The notes beneath the pieces were generated by a model. It was given only the letters and a program-made list of their open reading frames with translations. It had not been told where the DNA came from and made no database searches. 53,974 nt of DNA. Source: Sporosarcina ureae. GTDB lineage: Bacteria > Bacillota > Bacilli > Bacillales_A > Planococcaceae. Shown here one piece after another: positions 42,330 through 50,706 of this stretch. Position numbers and translations under genes: made by a program. Location: contig NZ_JARIEA010000070.1 in NCBI RefSeq assembly GCF_029267015.1, positions 64,269 to 118,242 on the forward strand, read 5' to 3'. Every line of letters starts with the position of its first letter. Within the stretch, counting starts at the first letter, position 1.

Positions 42330-43088
42330 TTGAATAAACGAATTGAATCAACTCAGAATTCTTTAGTGAAGCATTGGAAGAAATTAGTGACGACGAGAAA
42401 AGAACGAGATCAAACAAAAGAGTTTCTTGTGGAAGGTTTTCATCTTGTAGAAGAAGCTATTAAACAGCCGGATTTGGTTATTCAATTGCTTGCACGCGAG
42501 GATATTGAAATTCCAGCGCACTGGAATGCGCCGATTATTGAACTGACAGCGGCAGTTGCAAAAGAAATTTCTGAAACGGAACAAACGCAAGGTGTTTTTG
42601 CTTATTGTAAACAGCCACAATATGAGGAAGCCGATCAACATCAATGGAAGAAAGTATTACTAATTGATGCTGTACAGGATCCAGGCAATATTGGTACGAT
42701 GATTCGTACAGCAGACGCGGCAGGTCTTGATGCGGTGGTACTCGGTAAGGGAAGTGCAGATCCATTTAATCCGAAAACGGTACGTTCAGCACAAGGCTCA
42801 CACTTCCACATTCCTGTAGTCCGCGAAGAATTGACGGTGTGGATCGAGCGTTTAAAAGCTCATGACGTTCCGATCATCGGCACAGGTTTGCAGCAAGCAA
42901 TTTCTCTTAACGAATTGCAAGCACAATCCTCATTTGCGTTACTAGTAGGCAATGAAGGAAGCGGTGTTGATAACGAGTTACTATCACAAGCAGATCATGT
43001 AGTGAAAATTCCATTATACGGTCAGGCCGAATCATTAAATGTGGCAGTTGCGACAGGCATATTGCTCTATACACTACGTCAGTCATGA
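42330..43088 (+). CDS. ysgA: SpoU/TrmH-family RNA methyltransferase (YsgA)
   Basis: A SAM-dependent methyltransferase with a trefoil-knot (SPOUT) fold, predicted to methylate rRNA or tRNA 2'-O positions. Motif 1 is QDPGNIGTMIRTADAAG, motif 2 is LLVGNEGSGV and motif 3 PLYGQAESLNVAVATG. The N-terminal substrate-binding domain is about 1-95. The TTG at 42330 is chosen (252 residues): it has AAAAAGG about 12 bases upstream and gives the family-like N-terminus NKRIESTQNSLVKHWKKL; an ATG at 42318 touches the ribosome-binding site. The RNA target is not known from sequence. Confidence 0.88.
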   Translation: MNKRIESTQNSLVKHWKKLVTTRKERDQTKEFLVEGFHLVEEAIKQPDLVIQLLAREDIEIPAHWNAPIIELTAAVAKEISETEQTQGVFAYCKQPQYEEADQHQWKKVLLIDAVQDPGNIGTMIRTADAAGLDAVVLGKGSADPFNPKTVRSAQGSHFHIPVVREELTVWIERLKAHDVPIIGTGLQQAISLNELQAQSSFALLVGNEGSGVDNELLSQADHVVKIPLYGQAESLNVAVATGILLYTLRQS

Positions 43089-43094
43089 TATCAC

Positions 43095-43123
43095 TATTGA
43101 AGGCGTAAACGTTTTACGGTATA
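43095..43123 (+). promoter_or_regulatory. Sigma-A promoter of the pheS-pheT T-box transcript
   Basis: TTGAAG (43095-43100) and TATACT (43118-43123) with a 17-base spacer. The T-box leader begins a few bases later. Confidence 0.75.
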
Positions 43124-43137
43124 CTAGAAGGCGAATC

Positions 43138-43395
43138 AAAGAAAATAGCAATGACCGGGAAAAGTAAATGGCCAACACGTGATCAGGGATTTCACACCTC
43201 GACTGAAAGTGTGGAAAACGATGTTCCATTGAAGTTCACCCCGCGAGCTGCACGCTTGGACCAGACATGTAAAGGCGTGCCGGCAAAGGACCGTTATTCC
43301 AATTCAAGTGATTTTGTATCATATTTTTGATGCAAACTAATCAGGGTGGTACCGCGAAATCGACCTCGTCCCTTTTATAGGGGCGAGTTTTTTTG
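43138..43395 (+). ncRNA. T-box riboswitch of pheST, specifier UUC (Phe)
   Basis: The conserved T-box sequence GGTGGTACCGCG is at 43345-43356, followed by an intrinsic terminator (43365-43395). Upstream is a long Stem I region starting with GACCGGGAAAAGTAAATGGC. The 3' side of the specifier loop reads TTGAAGTTCACC, placing TTC (a Phe codon) at 43235-43237 in the expected spot after GAA. Uncharged tRNA-Phe should bind here and stop termination, so pheST is made when phenylalanyl-tRNA is scarce. Confidence 0.93.
43365..43395 (+). terminator. Regulated terminator of the pheST T-box
   Basis: CTCGTCCC and GGGGCGAG pair with an TTTTATA-type loop, then seven Ts. It competes with the antiterminator that contains GGTGGTACCGCG. 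Confidence 0.9.
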
Positions 43396-43458
43396 TTTTC
43401 CGATAAATTATCGGGAAGTATGCGATTGCCACTGAAATAGAGAGAGGAGCAAGTACAC

Positions 43459-44496
43459 ATGAAAGAACAGTTGCACGAACTAAAAGAACAAGTCATGCTG
43501 AAAATCAAAGAATCCAATACTGTCAAAGAATTGAACGATGTACGCGTAGCGTATCTTGGGAAAAAAGGTCCAATTACTGACCTGTTAAAAGGAATGGGTA
43601 AACTACCTGCTGAAGAACGCCCTAAGATGGGGGCGCTAGTCAATGAAATCCGCGAAAGTGTTACGGAAATTCTTGAAGAACGTAAAGTGCTGCTTGAACA
43701 ACAAGCAATCCAGGAACAACTGGAAAATGAATCAATAGACGTTACATTACCAGGTCGTCCTGTTGAACTTGGTAACCACCATCCGCTAACACGTGTTGTA
43801 GAGGAAATCGAAGACTTTTTCATCAGTATGGGGTACGAAATCGCAGAAGGCCCAGAAGTAGAGAAAGACTATTATAACTTTGAAGCATTGAACTTGCCAA
43901 AAGGTCATCCAGCTCGCGATATGCAGGATTCCTTCTATATTACAGAGGATATTTTATTGCGTACACATACGTCTCCTGTCCAGGCGCGGACTATGGAAGC
44001 GAAAGATGGAGCGGCTATTAAGATCATTTGTCCTGGTAAAGTATATCGACGTGACTCAGATGATGCGACGCATTCCCATCAGTTTACTCAAATTGAAGGA
44101 CTTGTCGTGGGTGAAAATATCCGCATGAGTGATTTGAAAGGCACGCTTGATCTACTTGCGAAGAAATTATTCGGCGCTGAGCGTGAAATTCGTTTGCGTC
44201 CAAGCTTCTTCCCATTCACCGAGCCTTCAGTTGAAATGGATATATCTTGTTTCAAATGTGGCGGTTCAGGTTGTAATGTATGTAAGCGAACAGGTTGGAT
44301 CGAAATATTGGGAGCGGGTATGGTACATCCTAACGTTTTGGAAATGGCTGGCTACAACCCGGAAGAAGTTACAGGATTTGCATTCGGCATGGGGCCTGAA
44401 AGAATCGCGATGTTAAAATACGGAGTGGAAGATATTCGTCATTTCTATACGAATGACATTCGGTTTATTTCACAATTCCACCGGACAGAGGCATAA
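43459..44496 (+). CDS. pheS: Phenylalanine-tRNA ligase alpha subunit
   Basis: The catalytic subunit of the (alpha-beta)2 enzyme that charges tRNA-Phe. An N-terminal coiled-coil arm (about 1-90) is followed by the class II catalytic core: [11 protein letters not shown] (about 172), [22 protein letters not shown] (motif 2, about 195, parts GKVYRR and [11 protein letters not shown]) and [14 protein letters not shown] (motif 3, about 310). A cysteine-rich [17 protein letters not shown] segment could bind zinc, an extra found in many Firmicutes PheS. It has 345 residues. The start is ATG behind GAGGAG. It is controlled by the T-box leader and coupled to pheT 12 bases on. Confidence 0.96.
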   Translation: MKEQLHELKEQVMLKIKESNTVKELNDVRVAYLGKKGPITDLLKGMGKLPAEERPKMGALVNEIRESVTEILEERKVLLEQQAIQEQLENESIDVTLPGRPVELGNHHPLTRVVEEIEDFFISMGYEIAEGPEVEKDYYNFEALNLPKGHPARDMQDSFYITEDILLRTHTSPVQARTMEAKDGAAIKIICPGKVYRRDSDDATHSHQFTQIEGLVVGENIRMSDLKGTLDLLAKKLFGAEREIRLRPSFFPFTEPSVEMDISCFKCGGSGCNVCKRTGWIEILGAGMVHPNVLEMAGYNPEEVTGFAFGMGPERIAMLKYGVEDIRHFYTNDIRFISQFHRTEA

Positions 44497-44508
44497 GGAG
44501 GAATACTG

Positions 44509-46920
44509 ATGTTAGTATCAACAAATTGGTTAAGTAATTACGTAGAATGGAATGAACTTTCCATAGAAGAACTGGCTGAGAAAATCACTCGTGCTGGCAT
44601 AGAAGTAGATGGCATTATTGATCGTTCATTCGATATGGACAATATCGTTATTGGACACGTAAACGACTGTGTAAAACATCCGGAAGCGGATAAATTACAT
44701 ATCTGTCAAGTAGATGTAGGTGGAGAAATCTCACAAATTATTTGTGGAGCATCAAATATTGCAGAAGGACAAAATGTAATTGTCGCGCGTCCAGGAGCTG
44801 TTTTACCTGGTGGCATGAAAATCAAAAAGGCAAAACTTCGTGGCGAAGAGTCTAATGGTATGATCTGTTCATTGCAAGAACTCGGCATAGAAGGTAAATT
44901 GGTTCCGAAAGCGTACGCAGAAGGAATTTATGTTTTGCCGAATGATGTTCGTGCTGGAGATAGCGCTTTGACTCATCTTGGTTTGTATGATCGCGTTTTG
45001 GAATTCGATTTAACGCCAAACCGTTCTGACGCATTGAGTATGCTCGGTGTGGCATATGAAGTAGGAGCAATTTTATCGAAAGATATCAAACTTCCGGAAA
45101 TTTCTTATGTAGCAACTGCAGAGAAAGCTCAAGACGCTTTGAAGCTTACAGTTGAAACGCCTGAAGACAATCCAATGTACGTGGCCAAAGTAGTGAAAAA
45201 CATCAAGGTTGCAGAATCACCTCAGTGGTTGCAAAACACGTTGATGTCTTCAGGTATTCGTCCGCATAATAATGTGGTCGACATCACGAACTATGTATTG
45301 TTGGAATACGGTCAGCCGCTTCACGCGTTTGACTATGATCGACTCGAAACAAAAGAGATTGTCGTACGTCATGCTCGTGAAGGTGAAAAGATGGTGACGC
45401 TTGATCAAGCAGAACGTACATTGAATGATCGTCAATTGGTTATAACGAATGGCAGAGAGCCTGTTGCACTTGCTGGAGTGATGGGTGGCGCTAATTCGGA
45501 AGTATATGAAGGAACAACGACTGTTGTTATTGAGTCGGCTTATTTCGCACCAGGTTCTGTTCGTCAAACGTCTAAAGAAGTAGGTCTACGCAGTGACGCA
45601 AGCACTCGTTTTGAAAAAGGTGTTGATCCAAATCGTGTAGCCGAAGCGGCAGAGCGAGCTGCGCAATTGATGGCAGAACTTGCAGGTGGAGAAGTTCTAG
45701 AAGGGTCTGTAATCTTCGACGAACTTGACAAAACACCTGAAAGAATCATTCTATCACCTGATTACGTGAATAATCGTTTAGGTATGAAAATTGCAATGGA
45801 TGAAATGAAAACGATCATGGACCGTTTGCAAATACCTACCGAACTAATCAATGGCCAACTGGTAATGGATATTCCGACACGTCGTCAAGATCTGAAAATT
45901 AAAGAAGATATGATTGAAGAAATTGCACGACTATATGGTTACGATGAAATTCCGAAAACATTACCGGTTGTAGAAAGTACACCAGGCGGATTAACACCTT
46001 ACCAAGCGAAACGTCGCATCGTTCGTGGCTTTCTTGAATCAGCAGGTCTTTCACAAGCTCTGACATATTCATTAGCTTCACCGAAAGATGCACAGGCTTT
46101 TGCATTGGAGACCGCACCTGTAACGAAATTACTTATGCCAATGAGTGAAGAACGCAGTGTTCTTCGTCAAAGCATCATTCCACACCTACTGGATGCAACA
46201 ACGTATAACGTGGCACGTCGAAATGAATCAATTGCACTTTACGAAACGGGATCTGTTTTCCTAGGTATCGAAGAAGATGGCTTGCCAAAAGAAGTAGAAC
46301 ATGTTGCCGCAGTAGTGACGGGTAAATGGGTTCATCATGCTTGGCAAGGTGAAACGAAAAAAGTTGATTTCTTCGTCATGAAAGGAATTGTAGAAGGACT
46401 ATTTGAGCAATTAGGTTTGCTTGAGCGAGTCCAATTCACAAAAGCGACTGTCGATCAAATGCACCCGGGGCGTACTGCAACAGTTTGGTTGGATGATCAG
46501 TCAGTAGGAATCATCGGTCAAGTCCATCCGACAGTACAAAACCAACGGGACTTGCAGGAAACATACGTAATGGAAATGAACTTGCAATCTATTATGCAAA
46601 CGGCAACGGAAGAACTGTTGTATACAGCTGTTCCTCGCTATCCATCTATCTCCCGCGATATTGCTTTAGTTGTTGATCGGGATACATCGGCTGCTACGTT
46701 AGAGAAGATTATCCATCAGGCAGGCGGTAAGTTACTGAAAAAAGTTCAGTTGTTTGATCTATATGAAGGAAAGAATGTGGAAGAAGGAACAAAATCTGTT
46801 GCGTTCTCACTCACATATTTTGATCCTGAACGTACATTAACGGACGAAGATGTCGTCAATGCGCATAGTAAAGTATTGGATGCATTAACAGTCCAAGCAA
46901 ATGCACAACTTCGCTCATAA
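44509..46920 (+). CDS. pheT: Phenylalanine-tRNA ligase beta subunit
   Basis: The large partner of PheS, involved in tRNA binding and editing of tyrosine. It has 803 residues with domains in order: an EMAP-like tRNA-binding domain (about 40-150), B3/4 editing domain (about 210-385), B5 (about 400-475), the catalytic-like core, and a C-terminal FDX-ACB anticodon-binding domain (about 710-800, starting YTAVPRYPSISRDIALVVD, parts PRYPSISRDI and ALVVD). The start is ATG behind AGGAGG. It shares the T-box transcript with pheS and converges on rnhC at a shared terminator. Confidence 0.96.
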   Translation: MLVSTNWLSNYVEWNELSIEELAEKITRAGIEVDGIIDRSFDMDNIVIGHVNDCVKHPEADKLHICQVDVGGEISQIICGASNIAEGQNVIVARPGAVLPGGMKIKKAKLRGEESNGMICSLQELGIEGKLVPKAYAEGIYVLPNDVRAGDSALTHLGLYDRVLEFDLTPNRSDALSMLGVAYEVGAILSKDIKLPEISYVATAEKAQDALKLTVETPEDNPMYVAKVVKNIKVAESPQWLQNTLMSSGIRPHNNVVDITNYVLLEYGQPLHAFDYDRLETKEIVVRHAREGEKMVTLDQAERTLNDRQLVITNGREPVALAGVMGGANSEVYEGTTTVVIESAYFAPGSVRQTSKEVGLRSDASTRFEKGVDPNRVAEAAERAAQLMAELAGGEVLEGSVIFDELDKTPERIILSPDYVNNRLGMKIAMDEMKTIMDRLQIPTELINGQLVMDIPTRRQDLKIKEDMIEEIARLYGYDEIPKTLPVVESTPGGLTPYQAKRRIVRGFLESAGLSQALTYSLASPKDAQAFALETAPVTKLLMPMSEERSVLRQSIIPHLLDATTYNVARRNESIALYETGSVFLGIEEDGLPKEVEHVAAVVTGKWVHHAWQGETKKVDFFVMKGIVEGLFEQLGLLERVQFTKATVDQMHPGRTATVWLDDQSVGIIGQVHPTVQNQRDLQETYVMEMNLQSIMQTATEELLYTAVPRYPSISRDIALVVDRDTSAATLEKIIHQAGGKLLKKVQLFDLYEGKNVEEGTKSVAFSLTYFDPERTLTDEDVVNAHSKVLDALTVQANAQLRS

Positions 46921-46922
46921 TA

Positions 46923-46962
46923 AAAATCTGGCTCCCCATTCGGGCGGCCAGATTTTCTTTTG
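46923..46962. terminator. Terminator between pheT and rnhC
   Basis: AAAATCTGGC (46923-46932) and GCCAGATTTT (46947-46956) form a 10-bp stem. T-rich flanks on both strands let it serve both converging genes. Confidence 0.88.
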
Positions 46963-46973
46963 ATACTGTTGAA

Positions 46974-47912
46974 TTATTTCTTATACACTAATTTCAAAGC
47001 TTTTTGAGTATTGGCGAAGTGAACTTTTGTGATGGAGTGTAAAAAAGGCTCTCCTTTTTTACGGATAATCTGACAAGCTACTTGATCAACTCTTGGTCCT
47101 GCACCTTTAGGTAGCGTTACACCTGCTTCAATACTTAATTGATCCATTGCTTCGAGAAAAGCGACCCGTGCCAGTATAGAGGCAGTAGCTACCGATACGT
47201 GGAGATTTTCAGCTTTTGTTGAAAAAAGAACCCTGTCACGAATAATGCTGGATTCATCTTTTAAGTAATTGAAATAGGTTTTTCGTTGAGCAAACTGATC
47301 GATTAAAATATGTTCCGGTACGACTGGATCTATTTTTTCCAATACTTCCTGAAGTGCTTGGTTATGAAGAATCGCTTTAATCTTTCCTTGCGACCAACCT
47401 TGGCTTTGAATGTCGTTATACGCAACATTATCGAGCGTTTTCACGGAGTAGGTGACGACTTCTTTTAAGTCATTTGCGATTTGTTGCATATACGCATCCG
47501 TAAGTTGTTTGGAATCCTTTACTCCTAATTCCTTTACCAATTCAATTTGATCGCTACTGACAAAGCAAGCAGCTACTGTGATAGGGCCGAAAAAGTCACC
47601 AGTACCTGTTTCATCCGATCCAAGAACAGATAGGGAGGCAAAGTTTGCGGGTAACGTATCTCCAGTTGCTATAGATGACTTCGGCTTCGCTACTGCAGTA
47701 CTAGAACCATTAGCGCTCCAGCGTGCAGCTTCTCTATCCGCACCTGCTCCTTGAAATAACACTTTACCCGAACGGTAGGCAGTGATGGATGTATCGGAAG
47801 TCTTTGCAGCGAAAATGACACCTGGTGCATTGCGAATCACTTTATTCGTTCCATAGTAGCGAACTACTTCTGGCATTTCTTTTTCAGACAGAACAATGAC
47901 TTGATGGCTCAT
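46974..47912 (-). CDS. rnhC: Ribonuclease HIII
   Basis: Cuts the RNA strand of RNA-DNA hybrids, such as R-loops and Okazaki primers. The N-terminal TBP-like substrate-binding domain (about 1-85) is followed by the type 2 RNase H core with SDETGTGDFFGP (catalytic Asp-Glu near residue 98) and VKDSKQLTD. The length of 312 is normal. The ATG at 47912 is chosen because AAGGAG lies about 10 bases upstream; the GTG 12 bases before it overlaps that site. Gene order with pheT and zapA is the one known in Bacillus. Confidence 0.94.
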   Translation of the reverse strand: MSHQVIVLSEKEMPEVVRYYGTNKVIRNAPGVIFAAKTSDTSITAYRSGKVLFQGAGADREAARWSANGSSTAVAKPKSSIATGDTLPANFASLSVLGSDETGTGDFFGPITVAACFVSSDQIELVKELGVKDSKQLTDAYMQQIANDLKEVVTYSVKTLDNVAYNDIQSQGWSQGKIKAILHNQALQEVLEKIDPVVPEHILIDQFAQRKTYFNYLKDESSIIRDRVLFSTKAENLHVSVATASILARVAFLEAMDQLSIEAGVTLPKGAGPRVDQVACQIIRKKGEPFLHSITKVHFANTQKALKLVYKK

Positions 47913-48086
47913 ATATTTACCCACTCCTTGAAATAATCTATTCCTCAGTATACCTGAAACTAGAGTCCGTACTGAAGAATAATGTCAAAAATTCGAACCT
48001 GATGTCAATATGAGGCATAATTGATTCACAAGTAATCGATTTTCATGGTATGATTATGAGAGGGTTTTTAGGGGGAGGTCGTAACA

Positions 48087-48347
48087 ATGGCGGACAAAAA
48101 AAAGGCAAGAGTGACAGTTGATATCTACGGACAAACATATACGGTTGTTGGTACGGAACCATCTTCACATGTGCGTTATGTAGCCTCGCTCGTTGATGAA
48201 AAAATGCGCGAAATTAGTAAGCATAACCGGCATCTTGACAGCAAAAGAATTGCTGTTCTGACGGCGGTAAATAGTGTAAATGAATATTTGAAAATGCGGG
48301 ACAAAGTAAAAGAATTAGAAGAAGAATTGAAAAATTTGAAGGGTTGA
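48087..48347 (+). CDS. zapA: Cell division protein ZapA
   Basis: A small cytoplasmic protein that bundles FtsZ filaments at the division ring. It has 86 residues: a beta-alpha N-terminal domain (KARVTVDIYGQTYTVVG) and a long C-terminal coiled coil with EKMREI and KVKELEEELKNL. The start is ATG behind GGGGGAGG. cvpA follows 10 bases after, so the two form an operon, as in Bacillus (yshA-yshB). Confidence 0.93.
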   Translation: MADKKKARVTVDIYGQTYTVVGTEPSSHVRYVASLVDEKMREISKHNRHLDSKRIAVLTAVNSVNEYLKMRDKVKELEEELKNLKG

Positions 48348-48357
48348 GGGGCAAAAT

Positions 48358-48897
48358 ATGATAGATTTACTCATCATTTTATTGCTGGTAGGCGGCTTAA
48401 TCGCAGGATTTAGACGTGGATTCATCGTACAGCTCATCCACATGTTTGGATTGATCATATCGGTGATTGTAGCGTATAAGTTCTACAAGCCTCTAGCAGA
48501 AAAACTAATTTTATGGATACCATATCCGGGTGCGACTGCGGCAGATGCACTTAGCTGGACATTTGAAAACTTGGATATGGATATGACGTTTTATCGGCTA
48601 ATCGCATTTATATTGATATTTGTCGGAATGAAATTGATTCTACAATTAATTGGTTCCATGTTGGACTTTTTGAAGCATTTACCAGTACTTGGTTTTGGTG
48701 CACGTCTGATTGGTGCTGCACTAGGCTTTATTGAATTTTACGTACTTATCTTTTTTACATTATCTTTACTGGCCATGCTGCCGATTGAGGTAATCCAGAA
48801 TTCATTGAGTCATTCTATGTTGGCGAAAGCGATGTTTGAACACACACCGATTATTTCCTCGGCAATAAAAAATTGGTGGTTCGTTTATATAGGCTAA
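48358..48897 (+). CDS. CvpA-family membrane protein (YshB)
   Basis: A membrane protein of 179 residues with four predicted helices and the CvpA family opening LIILLLVGGLIAGFRRGF. In Escherichia coli CvpA is needed for colicin V production and purine-linked phenotypes; in Firmicutes the role is unclear. It is translated from ATG just after zapA (gap 10 bases, GAGGGG upstream). A terminator follows, ending the zapA-cvpA transcript. Confidence 0.88.
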   Translation: MIDLLIILLLVGGLIAGFRRGFIVQLIHMFGLIISVIVAYKFYKPLAEKLILWIPYPGATAADALSWTFENLDMDMTFYRLIAFILIFVGMKLILQLIGSMLDFLKHLPVLGFGARLIGAALGFIEFYVLIFFTLSLLAMLPIEVIQNSLSHSMLAKAMFEHTPIISSAIKNWWFVYIG

Positions 48898-48929
48898 CGC
48901 AAGTAAATAATGTACTGTACATATGAACC

Positions 48930-48960
48930 AAAAGCTTCCCGAACGCGTGGAAGCTTTTTT
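48930..48960 (+). terminator. Terminator after zapA-cvpA
   Basis: AAAGCTTCC (48931-48939) and GGAAGCTTT (48949-48957) form a 9-bp stem, then Ts. Confidence 0.88.
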
Positions 48961-48983
48961 AACAGAGTGAGGAGGATACTGAC

Positions 48984-50690
48984 TTGAATAAAAAGACGAT
49001 AATCCGCACGTTTGAGAAAATTGCATTATACATGGAGTTACTTGGAGAAAATCATTTTAAGGTAGCAGCATTCAGAAAAGCGGCTTCGATCCTAGAATTG
49101 GATACCAGAAGTCTCGCTGAAATGGATGATATTCTTTCATTGAAAGGAATCGGTAAGGGAACGGGTGCCGTTATTATTGATCTCATGGAAAAAGGAACTT
49201 CAGATGCATTAACTGAACTGGAGGAGAAAGTGCCCAAAGGGTTAATTCCTCTGTTGGATATCCCAGGACTTGGTGGAAAGAAAATAGCTAAGCTTCGTGA
49301 AGCGTTGAATATAGATTCAATTGAATCTCTTCAAGCAGCTTGCGAAAGACAAGAAGTAAGTAAGGTTCCAGGTTTCGGTAAAAAAACGGAAGAAAACTTA
49401 CTGCGTGAAATTGAGATACTAGCACAACGATCTGGTAAGACGCCGATTTGGCAAGTCGCAAAAGTTGTTGACATTGTTCAGGCTGAATTAGAATTGATTG
49501 ATGAGATTCAGAAGTATCAAGTGGCGGGTAGCTACCGTAGACGTGAAGAAGAGAGTTCCGATGTTGACTGGATTCTTGTAACAGAGCAACCACAAATTGT
49601 TCGTGAGAAAATACTAGCTGCATTGCCAATTGAAAAAGTGATTGCGGCAGGCGATGCCAAATTATCCATTTCACTTGATACAGAACATCCAATCGATGCA
49701 GACTTTCGTTTTGTCACTGAAGACCAATTCGCAACCGCCCTCCATCACTTTACCGGTTCCGCTGCACATAACATACGAATGCGGCAGCTGGCTAAAAGTC
49801 GCAAACAGAAAATCAGTGAGTATGGTGTAGAAGATGAAGCGGGGCATGTGCAGACATTTTCAAGTGAGAAGGAATTCTTTGCACATTTTGATTTGCCATT
49901 CATTCCACCAAGTATTCGCAAGGATGGAACGGAACTTGATCGAACAGATGAAATTGCAAAACTTGTCACGCCGGAATTGATCCGTTCTGACTTGCATATG
50001 CATACAACTTGGTCGGATGGAGGATATTCCATAGAAGAAATGGTTGAAGCTTGTCGTGCAAAAGGCTACTCACACATGGTCATCACCGATCATTCGCATT
50101 ATTTGAAAGTAGCAAATGGTTTAACACCTGAACGTTTAATAAAGCAAATTGAAGAAATTCGCGCAGTGAATGAAAAGTATACGGATATTGAAGTATTCTG
50201 TGGAACAGAGATGGATATTCTTCCGGATGGGACATTGGATTTCGAAGACGAAATTCTGGAACAGCTGGACTTTGTCATTGCCTCTATTCACTCTAGTTTC
50301 AATCAACCTCAGGAACAGATTATGGAGCGTTTGCATGCCGCATGTAAAAATCCACATGTACACATGATTGCTCATCCAACTGGTCGTATTGTTGGTCAAC
50401 GTGAAGGCTATAATCCCGATATTGAGCAGCTCATCAAGTGGGCGAGCGAATACGGTAAAATATTAGAAGTAAACGCGAGTCCATACCGTTTGGATTTACG
50501 CACAGAACACTTAATCCAAGCAATCGAAGCGGGTGTCAATATTGCGATCAATACAGATGCGCATGCGACAGAACAACTGGATATTATGCCGATTGGCGTA
50601 GAGTACGCACAAAAAGCATGGCTTCCTGCAGAACAGGTTATCAACACATGGCCGCTTGAAACATTTATTGAGAAAGTGATTCGTAGATGA
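48984..50690 (+). CDS. polX: DNA polymerase/3'-5' exonuclease PolX
   Basis: A family X DNA repair polymerase with a built-in PHP nuclease, 568 residues. The N-terminal 8-kDa and thumb region has helix-hairpin-helix motifs (LKGIGKGTG, then IPGLGGKK, and VPGFGKK). The nucleotidyltransferase site is GSYRRREEESSDVDWIL (Gly-Ser and the two aspartates). The PHP domain begins SDLHMHTTWSDGGYS (about residue 335) and ends with a late histidine in NTDAHATEQL. The start is TTG behind GAGGAGG. mutS2 begins 16 bases after it, so they are co-transcribed. Confidence 0.95.
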   Translation: MNKKTIIRTFEKIALYMELLGENHFKVAAFRKAASILELDTRSLAEMDDILSLKGIGKGTGAVIIDLMEKGTSDALTELEEKVPKGLIPLLDIPGLGGKKIAKLREALNIDSIESLQAACERQEVSKVPGFGKKTEENLLREIEILAQRSGKTPIWQVAKVVDIVQAELELIDEIQKYQVAGSYRRREEESSDVDWILVTEQPQIVREKILAALPIEKVIAAGDAKLSISLDTEHPIDADFRFVTEDQFATALHHFTGSAAHNIRMRQLAKSRKQKISEYGVEDEAGHVQTFSSEKEFFAHFDLPFIPPSIRKDGTELDRTDEIAKLVTPELIRSDLHMHTTWSDGGYSIEEMVEACRAKGYSHMVITDHSHYLKVANGLTPERLIKQIEEIRAVNEKYTDIEVFCGTEMDILPDGTLDFEDEILEQLDFVIASIHSSFNQPQEQIMERLHAACKNPHVHMIAHPTGRIVGQREGYNPDIEQLIKWASEYGKILEVNASPYRLDLRTEHLIQAIEAGVNIAINTDAHATEQLDIMPIGVEYAQKAWLPAEQVINTWPLETFIEKVIRR

Positions 50691-50706
50691 AAGGAAGTGT
50701 AAGACA